A DNA stretch of 64,000 bases. Source: Solibacillus sp. R5-41 (GTDB lineage Bacteria; Bacillota; Bacilli; Bacillales_A; Planococcaceae). The notes below the pieces were generated by a model that did no database searches, was not told the origin of the DNA, and was given only the letters and a program-made list of their open reading frames with translations. A program made the position numbers and the translations under genes. Of this stretch, positions 45,396-52,590 are shown piece after piece (position 1 is the stretch's first letter; every line of letters begins with the position of its first letter). The stretch covers positions 1,666,001-1,730,000 of the forward strand of contig NZ_CP024123.1 in the NCBI RefSeq assembly GCF_002736105.1, in the 5' to 3' direction.

Positions 45396-45432
45396 GCGAA
45401 ATAAGCGTGTCTAACTTTTAGGGGTCACTTCA

Positions 45433-45448
45433 ACGACGCTTTGGGAAC
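45433..45448 (+). repeat. Right half of palindrome split by IS insertion
   Basis: ACGACGCTTTGGGAAC; see 43978-43988. Confidence 0.7.
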
Positions 45449-45551
45449 TAATGTTATACTTAAGAGTGTTTCGTAATAATAAAGTAAAATTACAATGTAT
45501 TAAGTTGTTCCGCAAATGGGTCATTATGTGGCATTGCTAAGGAGGGGTTTT

Positions 45552-45839
45552 ATGAATTCTTTGGTTATATTCCTTTTAGTTCTCTTTACCCTTAATGTAT
45601 TTGTTATCTTTTTATCAAGATTATTGAATTGGTTGGTATGGATGATGGCGGGTGTTATTTTTATTATTTCTTCTCCAATAGTTCTAGTTCTGACAATGAA
45701 TAACGTTAGTCGTAATGTTGGAGATGGATTTGCAGCTGCTGTGGCGGGGCTTACTTTTGGTGGACTTTTGATTGCTAATGCAATTATTTTATTCATTGTG
45801 GAAATTTTTGTAAGAAAAAAGGAAAACAAACTGGTTTAG
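45552..45839 (+). CDS. Small membrane protein, 95 aa (array gene)
   Basis: Three hydrophobic segments: MNSLVIFLLVLFTLNVFVIF, then WLVWMMAGVIFIISSPIVLV, then GLTFGGLLIANAIILFIVEI, with a basic end VRKKENKLV. AAGGAGGGG fits the ATG at 45552. It is followed 20 bases later by an array module. Unknown role. Confidence 0.7.
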   Translation: MNSLVIFLLVLFTLNVFVIFLSRLLNWLVWMMAGVIFIISSPIVLVLTMNNVSRNVGDGFAAAVAGLTFGGLLIANAIILFIVEIFVRKKENKLV

Positions 45840-45860
45840 AGTATTCTGCAATCAGGCGAA

Positions 45861-45921
45861 AACGTTCCCAAATGGAAGTAAGGGAATCAGTATGTCCCCA
45901 AGTGACGCTTTGGGGATTTTT
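45861..45921 (+). repeat. Array module 2
   Basis: Type A element AACGTTCCCAAATGGAAGTA-AGGGAAT, then type B CCCCAAGTGACGCTTTGGGG followed by ATTTTT, a terminator-like hairpin. Confidence 0.75.
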
Positions 45922-46091
45922 CCGTTTAAACCAAACGTCGCAGTTTACTTTAATAAGCAGAAGTATATTTCAAATGGTATAATTAGTTAAAATTGTTACT
46001 TTTAAGGTTTTATAAATTGAAGTGGGAAATATCCCCACCATTCAATTGAGAGAAGAAATCCCATAACTTTCTAAATAAGGAGTGTGTTCAA

Positions 46092-46532
46092 ATGAAAAAA
46101 ATCGTTCTACCTTTTTTGATTAGCCTTGTTTTGGTTGGGTGCAACGGGAAGTCGGATGATAATGGTACGATAGAACAACCAGAAGGCAAAATTACTGCGA
46201 ATGGCGAACAGTATATAATGATGCCGAGTAATTACGAATGGAAAGAAAATAACACGGAAATAAGACATTTACGTCCTCACAATAGAGTTAAATCAGCGGA
46301 TAATTTTGAAACATTAGAAGCCGAAAAAGGAGATACTTTGAAATTTGAGATTGATAAAAAACCTTCTTCCGTTGAGATGATTAAGGTGAATGAAGATGAC
46401 ACAATTGAAAGTGTTGAAATGAAAGATAATGAGATAATCTTGCCGTCTAAAGAAGGGTATTATATTTATGAACTTAATGCGAAATGGGATAAAGGAAAAA
46501 TAACATTTTTATTTGATGTTAATGTGAAGTAA
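46092..46532 (+). CDS. Lipoprotein, 146 aa (array gene)
   Basis: Signal peptide MKKIVLPFLISLVLVGC with lipobox LVGC (C17), so it is anchored outside the membrane. The mature part is acidic and beta-rich (KADTL-like EAEKGDTLKFEID; KEGYYIYELNAKWDKGKITF), of the immunoglobulin-like pattern seen in small Bacillus lipoproteins. RBS AAGGAGTG. No partner gene. Confidence 0.75.
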   Translation: MKKIVLPFLISLVLVGCNGKSDDNGTIEQPEGKITANGEQYIMMPSNYEWKENNTEIRHLRPHNRVKSADNFETLEAEKGDTLKFEIDKKPSSVEMIKVNEDDTIESVEMKDNEIILPSKEGYYIYELNAKWDKGKITFLFDVNVK

Positions 46533-46610
46533 GCTTATAGTAAATTAAAGTACCGAATATTTAGTGCAACAAGGACTTATAACGTATACATAAATAAAAC
46601 TGTTAAATTG

Positions 46611-46785
46611 GTGTTTGTCGCTCTTTTTTATAGAAAATAACACTCTGAGACGCTGCGAAAAATAATTTTCAAGAAGACTGTTCGATCCACTTGTTCTGAA
46701 TGGCGGTAACATTTCATTTAGCAGTTAAGACTAATAAATTGTCTTGGCTGCTTTTTTTATTCAATTAGTCCCCATATACGATTTA
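46611..46785 (+). repeat. Array module 3 with 102-base direct repeat copy 2
   Basis: 46611-46712 matches 43375-43476. It is followed by GCAGTTAAGAC...GTCTTGGCTGC, a hairpin with TTTTTTT, and ATTCAATTAGTCCCC. The last part recurs at 50896-50945. 46533-46610 contains TTTAGTGCAACAAGGA, shared with other modules. Confidence 0.75.
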
Positions 46786-46897
46786 ATTATGGATAATAGG
46801 AAGATTTCTTTAGGAAATACAGATGACAAAATACTTTTACATAGGCAAAATATGTAATGATAAAGGAATTTGATTAGGAGTTACTTCGATTGGACCA

Positions 46898-47170
46898 ATG
46901 ATGAATTGGTTTGGAACAAAAGGACTTTTGGCTTCATTCGTCTTAATATCCTACTCAATTTATTCAGCTTATAAAGTAGAGAACCTCACAAAAAAACATG
47001 ATTTGAAAACGTATAAAGAGATTTTAGCGTTCCAAGAAGGACGCCAGCTAACAGACGACGAAAAAGGAGAAGAACGCAAAAAAATTAAATATATAAAGCC
47101 TATAATGGTTATATCATCTGGTTTAATTACCGGAATATTAACGTGGTTAAGTTTAAGTTTCTTTAATTAA
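46898..47170 (+). CDS. Small membrane protein, 90 aa (array gene)
   Basis: An N-terminal segment (LLASFVLISYSIYSAY) and a C-terminal one (PIMVISSGLITGILTWLSLS) flank a charged middle rich in E, K and D (EGRQLTDDEKGEERKKIK). GGAG at 46877-46880 is 17 bases before the ATG; an in-frame ATT at 46889 has better spacing. A tiny gene follows 18 bases after the stop. Confidence 0.6.
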   Translation: MMNWFGTKGLLASFVLISYSIYSAYKVENLTKKHDLKTYKEILAFQEGRQLTDDEKGEERKKIKYIKPIMVISSGLITGILTWLSLSFFN

Positions 47171-47188
47171 GAAATAAAGGAGGACATA

Positions 47189-47299
47189 ATGAATACAAAA
47201 CAGAAAACTAATGATACATCTCTCGTCTTGTATGCTTTTATTGGGAGTTGTATTGGTGCTTTTTTTGGATTATTAGCGTATGTAAAAGATTGGATTTAA
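47189..47299 (+). CDS. Small membrane peptide, 36 aa (array gene)
   Basis: MNTKQKTNDTSLVLYAFIGS then a continuous hydrophobic run to YVKDWI: one membrane segment. AAAGGAGG six bases before ATG is one of the best binding sites in the window, so the gene is probably real. Likely co-transcribed with the 90-residue protein before it; a two-component membrane system is possible. Confidence 0.6.
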   Translation: MNTKQKTNDTSLVLYAFIGSCIGAFFGLLAYVKDWI

Positions 47300-47350
47300 C
47301 TTTAAATTTTTATAATATTTAATATCCAAGTGTTTATACATTTAGATACA

Positions 47351-47467
47351 AATAACGTTCCCAAATGAAAGTTAGGGAAACAAACACCCCATTCAATTGA
47401 ATTGGGGTGTTTGTTTTTGGCTGTTTATGATCAGTAAGTTACCAAACCACGCTTTGGGAAGGTTTTT
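47351..47467 (+). repeat. Array module 4
   Basis: AATAACGTTCCCAAATGAAA-GTTAGGGAA, then ACACCCC-ATTCAATTGAAT-GGGGTGT, then TTTTTGGCTGTTTATGATCA, then CCAAACCACGCTTTGG-GAAGGTTTTT. All four parts match module 5 in order. Confidence 0.85.
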
Positions 47468-47563
47468 AAATCTATATAAGTCTTACTTTAAGACTTATTA
47501 TTCATTGAATATTCAGTGATCTTAAGTATAATATATATACAATTATTGGAAAGGGGGATATAG

Positions 47564-47959
47564 ATGAAAAAGAAATTAAGTGTATTTTTACTATTAACAA
47601 TATTGGCTTGTGGTATTTTTTCATTTTCAAATAATTCTTATGCAGTGATACAGGAGAAAGAATTAATAGACGGCTTTAATTCTACGGAGTTTCAAACTGA
47701 AACAATTTTAGATTTTCAAGGTATTTCCTACTTAACTACGAAAGAATATTTACACACACCTTCTGGATTACCTATTTATAAAACTAAATTATTTTATGCC
47801 GATCACCTTGAAGCACCCGAGTTTATCGAATTTACAAAAGATGTTGAAGGACATTTGTATAAAGGTACTCTAGAACTATATCAAACCGAAAAAGATATCG
47901 CTGCCTGGAAAGCTATGTATAGAGGGATAATCTCCAAAGTCGAATCGTCTAACGAATAA
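47564..47959 (+). CDS. Secreted or lipid-anchored protein, 131 aa (array gene)
   Basis: Signal peptide MKKKLSVFLLLTILACGIFS; ILAC could serve as a lipobox (C17), or cleavage may follow NNSYA. The mature part of about 105 residues is acidic with no known domain (LLDF-like ETILDFQGISYLTTKEYLHT). RBS AAAGGGGGAT. Alone between array modules. Confidence 0.7.
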   Translation: MKKKLSVFLLLTILACGIFSFSNNSYAVIQEKELIDGFNSTEFQTETILDFQGISYLTTKEYLHTPSGLPIYKTKLFYADHLEAPEFIEFTKDVEGHLYKGTLELYQTEKDIAAWKAMYRGIISKVESSNE

Positions 47960-47997
47960 CAGTTACATTTCATAAAAAATTTATACAAGTTGTATTC

Positions 47998-48110
47998 AAA
48001 TAACGTTCCCAAATGGAAGTTAGGGAATCAACACCCCCCATTCAATTGAATAGGGGGTGTTTTGGCTGCTTATGAACAGTAAGTATCCAAATGACGCTTT
48101 GGGGACTTTT
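47998..48110 (+). repeat. Array module 5
   Basis: TAACGTTCCCAAATGGAAGT-TAGGGAATC, CACCCCCC-ATTCAATTGAAT-AGGGGGTG, TTTTGGCTGCTTATGAACAG, CCAAATGACGCTTTGGGG-ACTTTT. A 65-codon frame at 48057-48254 arises from this module and is not counted as a gene. Confidence 0.85.
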
Positions 48111-48288
48111 CGCTTAAAATATCGACAATATTACGAACAATCACAAAATAAAAAAGTGGTAAACCATTTCGGCTCATCTTTTTTCAAAACATGTAATGAA
48201 ATATTAGGGATACCTTCCATTTTTTGTATTAAAGGGTTAATTATAACGCTATAATATAGTTATTAAATAAAAGTGAGGTGTGTAACAA

Positions 48289-48765
48289 GTGAAAAGGCAA
48301 TTATTTTTTTCAATGGGTTTTATTTTAATTTTGACTGGATGTAGTGAAAGTGAAGTAAGCGAAGGTCCAGAAGAGGTTAAAGAAATTTTAATAGAGAAAG
48401 TGGATTTAGACAAGGATGTTGCGCAATCGACTGAAATTTCGTCGGAGAATTATGAAACTGATAGTGGAGTAGTATCTTATGACATGGATATTTCAGAAGG
48501 CAGTCTTTCAGGAACAGAATTTTCGCCTACATACAAATTATCAAGTTCAAACGGAAAAAATGTAGACTTCCATATCGTTAATACTGGGAATGTAGATGTA
48601 AAAATCTCAATTAATGGAGAATTTGAAGAAACTTTCGCACCAGGTGAGGGTGACTACATTACTGCTCCAGTTGCTTTACTTGCTAAAGACTATAAATTTA
48701 AAGCTGTACCAACCCCTAATGGTGGTAAAATTAGTATAGACTATCGTATTACTCAAAGAGATTAA
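48289..48765 (+). CDS. Lipoprotein, 158 aa (array gene)
   Basis: Signal peptide MKRQLFFSMGFILILTGC, lipobox LTGC (C18), then an acidic linker. The C-terminal 80 residues (SSNGKNVDFHIVNTGNVDVK, FAPGEGDYITAPV) look like a small beta-sandwich. GTG at 48289? The frame starts with GTG after GTGAGGTGTG. Unknown role; the exported, acidic style matches the other lipoprotein of the array. Confidence 0.72.
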   Translation: MKRQLFFSMGFILILTGCSESEVSEGPEEVKEILIEKVDLDKDVAQSTEISSENYETDSGVVSYDMDISEGSLSGTEFSPTYKLSSSNGKNVDFHIVNTGNVDVKISINGEFEETFAPGEGDYITAPVALLAKDYKFKAVPTPNGGKISIDYRITQRD

Positions 48766-48838
48766 ATTTATGTCCTTTTAGTGAACCTGAAGAATAACAC
48801 CTCAAACTTTATGAATACGATATAAATTTCAAATCTCA

Positions 48839-48917
48839 ATAACGTTCCCAAATGCAAGTTTTGGGAAGAAATAAAACACTTATAACGTTGTCATACCAAT
48901 GTATTAAGTGTTTTTCT
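48839..48917 (+). repeat. Array module 6
   Basis: AATAACGTTCCCAAATGCAA-GTTTTGGGAA (both type A and CCCAAA/TTTGGG pairing), then AAAACACTTA...TAAGTGTTTTT, a terminator. 48918-49140 holds TTGAACTAACGGGGCAGGAT near its end, related to the sequence at 49440 and 50225. Confidence 0.75.
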
Positions 48918-49140
48918 GTATTTCATTCATATACACCTTTTTATGTACTATCGTTTGAACTAAGGTTCAACAAGGCTTTCAATGCTGTTCAAAAAAAATT
49001 GCACTGGAACATATTTTGAATAAAATCTTACATATACAGCAGATTCCTTAACGTTATAAATCAACTTTTTCTTATACCATCGCCTTTTTCTTTATTGAAC
49101 TAACGGGGCAGGATAGTTTAAGAAGTAATTGAGGTGAAGA

Positions 49141-49413
49141 ATGATGAGAGTAGCAAAACGTTCTTTAAGTGGAATCATTGCTATAATTCTAAGTGTAGTA
49201 GCTGCTTTACTTATTAAAGTGAATTATGAGTTAAATGAACATTGGCTTCAAGGGACTTTACTCAATCCTATGATGCTTATAGCTATCGCTTTATACTTAC
49301 CTTCTTTTGGACTGACGATTTATGCACTCAATAACCGTTTTGTTGGTTTAGTATTTTGGAGCATATCTTTGTTAATTGTTGTTGGTATTTTTTCGACTAA
49401 TTTATTTGAATAG
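49141..49413 (+). CDS. Small membrane protein, 90 aa (array gene)
   Basis: Three hydrophobic segments (GIIAIILSVVAALLIKV; PMMLIAIALYLPSFGLTIYA; VGLVFWSISLLIVVGIFSTN). GAGGTG precedes two adjacent ATG codons (49141, 49144), either of which may be used. No family recognised. Confidence 0.68.
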   Translation: MMRVAKRSLSGIIAIILSVVAALLIKVNYELNEHWLQGTLLNPMMLIAIALYLPSFGLTIYALNNRFVGLVFWSISLLIVVGIFSTNLFE

Positions 49414-49436
49414 AATAGTTAAATCATTGTTTCTCT

Positions 49437-49511
49437 TATTCAATTAACGGGGGCTTTAGTGCAACAAGTATTTAGAAAATTTTCCCAAATGACGCTTTGG
49501 GTGCATTTTCC
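49437..49511 (+). repeat. Array module 7
   Basis: TTCAATTAACGGGGGCTTTA-GTGCAACAAG, then TTTTCCCAAATGACGCTTTG-GG. Same two parts and order as module 8. Confidence 0.8.
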
Positions 49512-49601
49512 CCTTCAACTAGCGGGCCAGATTGTTGAAATAAAACGAAAATGAATCCTTTTAAGAGTGTTCATTTTTACGGAAATATGTAAAGGGTATT
49601 T

Positions 49602-49657
49602 GACATTTGTTCGTTCGGTTATATAATAATAAGTGTCAAATGTTCTTTACATTTGGG
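49602..49657 (+). promoter_or_regulatory. Promoter and ACATTTG operator repeats of the XRE operon
   Basis: TTGACA (49602-49607), 16-base spacer, TATAAT (49624-49629). ACATTTG occurs at 49605-49611, inverted at 49639-49645 and again at 49651-49657; the last two form CAAATGT-TCTTT-ACATTTG. Placement on and after the promoter suits self-repression by the XRE protein. Confidence 0.7.
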
Positions 49658-49679
49658 GATGAAAGGACTGAGTTAAAGT

Positions 49680-49985
49680 ATGGATTGGATGATTTTAATT
49701 GCGTTTTTGGGATTTCTAGCTATCTGTTTGATTTTGATTATAATTACGCTCGTATCATTAACAAGGTTGGGTGATGAGAGAAAAAAATTCATTAAAATGA
49801 AAGCCCAGTCTTACACATTTATAGTTGTAATCGGTTATCTAATAATAGAAATTGGGGAAAATATATACAAAACTATTTGGGGTAACGGCTCTTATACACA
49901 AATAGGTCCATTTAGCTTTCTCGTAACAATTTCAGGTGTATATCTAATTTCATTATTCTTTTTCAAAAAGAAATATGGTGGTTAA
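49680..49985 (+). CDS. Membrane protein, 101 aa, partner of XRE regulator
   Basis: Three predicted segments: WMILIAFLGFLAICLILIII, then SYTFIVVIGYLIIEIGENIY, then GPFSFLVTISGVYLISLFFF, ending KKKYGG. Its stop is immediately followed by the ATG of the HTH gene, a layout common in Bacillales where a short membrane protein is encoded with a Cro/CI-type repressor and may modulate it. Confidence 0.75.
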   Translation: MDWMILIAFLGFLAICLILIIITLVSLTRLGDERKKFIKMKAQSYTFIVVIGYLIIEIGENIYKTIWGNGSYTQIGPFSFLVTISGVYLISLFFFKKKYGG

Positions 49986-50177
49986 ATGAATAATCATATA
50001 AAGGAATTGAGAAAATTAGCTAAATTATCCCAAGAAGAACTTGCTAAACTCTGTAAGGTTTCCAGACAAACAATAAATGCGATTGAAAATGATAAATATG
50101 ATCCTACTTTACAATTAGCATTTAACATAGCGAGCATATTAGAAACTACGGTAGATAGGCTATTTATAAATAAATGA
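49986..50177 (+). CDS. XRE family (Cro/CI) regulator, 63 aa
   Basis: Almost the whole protein is one HTH_3 domain: KELRKLAKLSQEELAKLCKV, then SRQTINAIENDKYDPTLQLA. No effector domain. It starts right after the stop of the membrane protein gene (TAA-ATG) and probably binds the ACATTTG repeats in its own promoter. Confidence 0.88.
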   Translation: MNNHIKELRKLAKLSQEELAKLCKVSRQTINAIENDKYDPTLQLAFNIASILETTVDRLFINK

Positions 50178-50224
50178 AAAGAGCAACAATCGGGTGCAAT
50201 TGTTTAATAAGCTTCAATTTTCTT

Positions 50225-50290
50225 CTTCAACTAACGGGGGCTTTAGTGCAACAAGGATTTCAAATGGTCCCCAAACGACGGTTTGGGAAG
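50225..50290 (+). repeat. Array module 8
   Basis: TTCAACTAACGGGGGCTTTA-GTGCAACAAGGATTTCAA, then CCCCAAACGACGGTTTGGGA (perfect CCCAAAC/GTTTGGG). Confidence 0.8.
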
Positions 50291-50345
50291 ATTATACTTT
50301 AACTAAAGCAGGTCAGTGTAATAAAATGTAATGGAGGTAGATTTG

Positions 50346-50795
50346 ATGGGTTCTAATTATAAATGTTTTATTGATATACGTTTGACTGGTGGAGATGTTC
50401 AAATTGAAGTTTCCAGTGACACACAGTTGTTTAGTTTTAAATCAGGTATAGGTTTTATAGCCATCCCACATTTTTTCTCAACACTTTCTTCTCTATACAA
50501 AGGAGAAATCAGTGAAGCAAAATTATATTGTGATGGGAACTCTGATTACTATATATTTTCCAGTGATGGTTCAAACCTTAATATTGAACATATAAGCCAT
50601 TATCCAGAGGGTGTATTTAAATATCAATTTAAATTGAAAGAGTATATCAAAGCTATTTGTACAGGTTTTGAAAAATATTTGCAACAACTTGAAAAGGAAG
50701 AAATACTGCCTTTAAAAGCCCAAGAATATGCTCATCCATTAGGTGATGATGTTTTAACCGCTTTTTATGATTTTTCATCACTTATAAACCGTTAA
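50346..50795 (+). CDS. Hypothetical cytosolic protein, 149 aa (array gene)
   Basis: GGAGGTAG fits the ATG at 50346 (MGSNYKCFIDIRLTGG). The first half is beta-rich (DIRLTGGDVQIEVSSDTQLF), the second helical (YIKAICTGFEKYLQQLEKEE). No domain recognised; size and composition are in the range of toxin-immunity proteins, but nothing proves that. Confidence 0.65.
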   Translation: MGSNYKCFIDIRLTGGDVQIEVSSDTQLFSFKSGIGFIAIPHFFSTLSSLYKGEISEAKLYCDGNSDYYIFSSDGSNLNIEHISHYPEGVFKYQFKLKEYIKAICTGFEKYLQQLEKEEILPLKAQEYAHPLGDDVLTAFYDFSSLINR

Positions 50796-50860
50796 TATTA
50801 TAAGACTACTATTTAGGTTGTTCGACTAACTTATTCTTCGTGTAACAAGCATTTCAATAA

Positions 50861-50973
50861 CCTTCCCAAACACTACTTGGGGAACGTTCGATCTCGCAGC
50901 TAAGACTACGCTATTGTCTTGGCTGCTCTTTTTATTCAATTAGGTTACCAAACGTGCTTTGGGAGCTTTTTTA
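50861..50973 (+). repeat. Array module 9
   Basis: CCTTCCCAAACACTACTTGG-GGAACG, then GCAGCTAAGAC...GTCTTGGCTGC with CTTTTT, then ATTCAATTAGG, then CCAAACGTGCTTTGGGAGCT-TTTTT. It joins parts seen in modules 2-5 and 3. Confidence 0.8.
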
Positions 50974-51141
50974 ATGAAACTTTTATAAGCTCATTTCCGT
51001 ATAACATCCAAAGAGGGGGGAATTGGGATTATTTTGTTTTAAATCTAATAACTTCAATTTTTACGAACTCTTTCAAATACACGTATTTCGCGTAAATTAA
51101 GATTTACAAAATAACTGTTAATAAAAGGGGGACAAAAGGAA

Positions 51142-51447
51142 ATGGGAATTGAAATGATAATTGGTTTAGCTGTCGGAATGCTTTTCATCTGGGCTGGCTA
51201 CATTGTTCGGACAAAAAAGACATTTGTATTTTTGGCAGGTTTCAGGGAAACATGGGAACCAGTTAATAAAGAAAGGCTAGGGAACAGAGTCGGTCTACTG
51301 GTAATGACTCTCGGCATTATCGCAATTTTTACATCGGTTTTTACAATATGGTTCGGCGCCACAGCTGGGAAAATTTCTGGCGTGCTAGCTATTATTAACG
51401 TGAGTTTAATTATTATAGTTATTGGATTAGATCAAATAGGACATTAA
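51142..51447 (+). CDS. DUF3784-like membrane protein, 101 aa (array gene)
   Basis: Three membrane segments; the loop after the first (AGYIVRTKKTFVFLAGFRET, then NKERLGNRVG) is like DUF3784 proteins, small Firmicute membrane proteins of unknown role. RBS AAAAGGGGG. The following ankyrin gene begins after only 13 bases from its stop for the first ATG. Confidence 0.7.
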   Translation: MGIEMIIGLAVGMLFIWAGYIVRTKKTFVFLAGFRETWEPVNKERLGNRVGLLVMTLGIIAIFTSVFTIWFGATAGKISGVLAIINVSLIIIVIGLDQIGH

Positions 51448-51468
51448 AAGAGGTGTATACATGGAGAA

Positions 51469-52482
51469 ATGGAGAATAAAGCTAGTCTTTTTACTAACAA
51501 TCTTAAATACGATAGGAGTATTCGCTATAATTCCATACTCCATAACTTTAATGGATTATCAAACCTTTTCAATATACCGAATGAATTGGTCCGCTGGCTC
51601 GTGGATCAGGGTGCTGATATAAATGCTAGTGACAGTTACGGAAGAGTGGCTCTACATAAACATGCAATAAGTTGGTGCGGTAATACTGAATTGCTGCTTG
51701 AGTTGGGTGCAGATATAGAAGCCATTGATTATCAAAACGAGACACCTTTATTTGACGCAGCAGGTTCATTTAATCCAAATGCAGTTTACACATTAGTTGC
51801 CAAAGGCGCAAATCTCAGCGCAGAAAATAAGATGAAACATACGCCCTTAGAAAAAGCGTTGGCAATGTGTAGAAACATAGATATCGTCAATATGGCGAAA
51901 GTTGCCGATATTTTGCTTAACGCTGGAGCAACTGAAACGCAGGAAATGAAAGACTATATTAAGCGAATTGGAAATGACTTTGAGTTTCACAAAGAAGGCT
52001 TTAATAAAGAAAATTTGAATCTAACAGATGAGGCACTTTTACGTCTATATGAGCTATTTGATGTTCCTCCAGTAGGGAAACGAAAGACTCACGATGGCAC
52101 CTCTCCAATAGCAGTGTCAACAAAGGGATGGCAGGCGCAACATAATGAACTCTGGAATTTATTAATTTCTTCACAAGGACATGCGAAAAACGTACAGGGT
52201 GAAGTTATCCGTATAACTGGTAAAGTATCATACGAAATTTTAGATAACGGCAGTATCAACTGGGATAATCAATATCGTAAAATGCTTAACAGTTTAGACC
52301 ATTACTTTAGCTTGGGTACGCCATTACATCCCGCTGCACTTCAGGAGGCTGAAACATTAGTGAAAGAACTTAACAACGGCAATGGTAGTAATGAACCTGC
52401 GAGACTATGCGAACTTGCAGTGCATTGGGTACTCAGCAATCCTAATTCTATTACTTTGGAACAGCCCGACTATAAGCGATAA
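51469..52482 (+). CDS. Ankyrin-repeat protein, 337 aa, possibly with foreign 5' end
   Basis: About four ankyrin repeats between residues 35 and 165 (VDQGADINASDSYGRVALHK; ELGADIEAIDYQNETPLFDA; AKGANLSAENKMKHTPLEKA), then a helical C-terminal domain. The first 25 residues do not look like the family. In another frame, from the ATG at 51461 with the better-placed GAGGTG, the DNA encodes MEKWRIKLVFLLTILNTIGV and FAIIPYSITLMDYQ, resembling the start of a CPBP membrane protease. The gene may therefore be a truncated ankyrin gene joined to another gene's start. Confidence 0.7.
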   Translation: MENKASLFTNNLKYDRSIRYNSILHNFNGLSNLFNIPNELVRWLVDQGADINASDSYGRVALHKHAISWCGNTELLLELGADIEAIDYQNETPLFDAAGSFNPNAVYTLVAKGANLSAENKMKHTPLEKALAMCRNIDIVNMAKVADILLNAGATETQEMKDYIKRIGNDFEFHKEGFNKENLNLTDEALLRLYELFDVPPVGKRKTHDGTSPIAVSTKGWQAQHNELWNLLISSQGHAKNVQGEVIRITGKVSYEILDNGSINWDNQYRKMLNSLDHYFSLGTPLHPAALQEAETLVKELNNGNGSNEPARLCELAVHWVLSNPNSITLEQPDYKR

Positions 52483-52590
52483 CTTATTTACGAATTAATC
52501 AGCATATACAATAAGCTATGCACTATACATTCCCTTTATCTAAGCACACACCAGCAAAGAAGAGGGAGAAATAAAGGGGGATAATCAAAC

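Larger units (their letters stand above)
43989..45432 (+). mobile_element. Intact IS3-family (IS150-type) insertion sequence, about 1444 bp
   Basis: Ends TGAACTGCACCCC and GGGGTCACTTCA are imperfect inverted repeats with TG...CA tips. It carries overlapping-frame orfA and orfB with a complete DDE. No clear 3-base target duplication is seen (ATG left, ACG right). It sits exactly in the loop of a CCCAAA...TTTGGG palindrome, and a related remnant at 27926-28196 has the same flank. Confidence 0.88.

Noticed and set aside
48057..48254. 65-codon + strand frame
   Set aside because: Its first half is array module 5 (TTTTGGCTGCTTATG and the CCAAATGACGCTTTGGGG hairpin), no RBS, and the same bases are non-coding in other modules.
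43300..51000. CRISPR array
   Set aside because: The repeats are spaced by hundreds of bases with genes between them, differ in length and composition, and no cas gene is present.
43300..51000. True integron with attC sites
   Set aside because: No GTTRRRY/RYYYAAC core pairs were found in the right places and no integron integrase is present; only the layout is similar.
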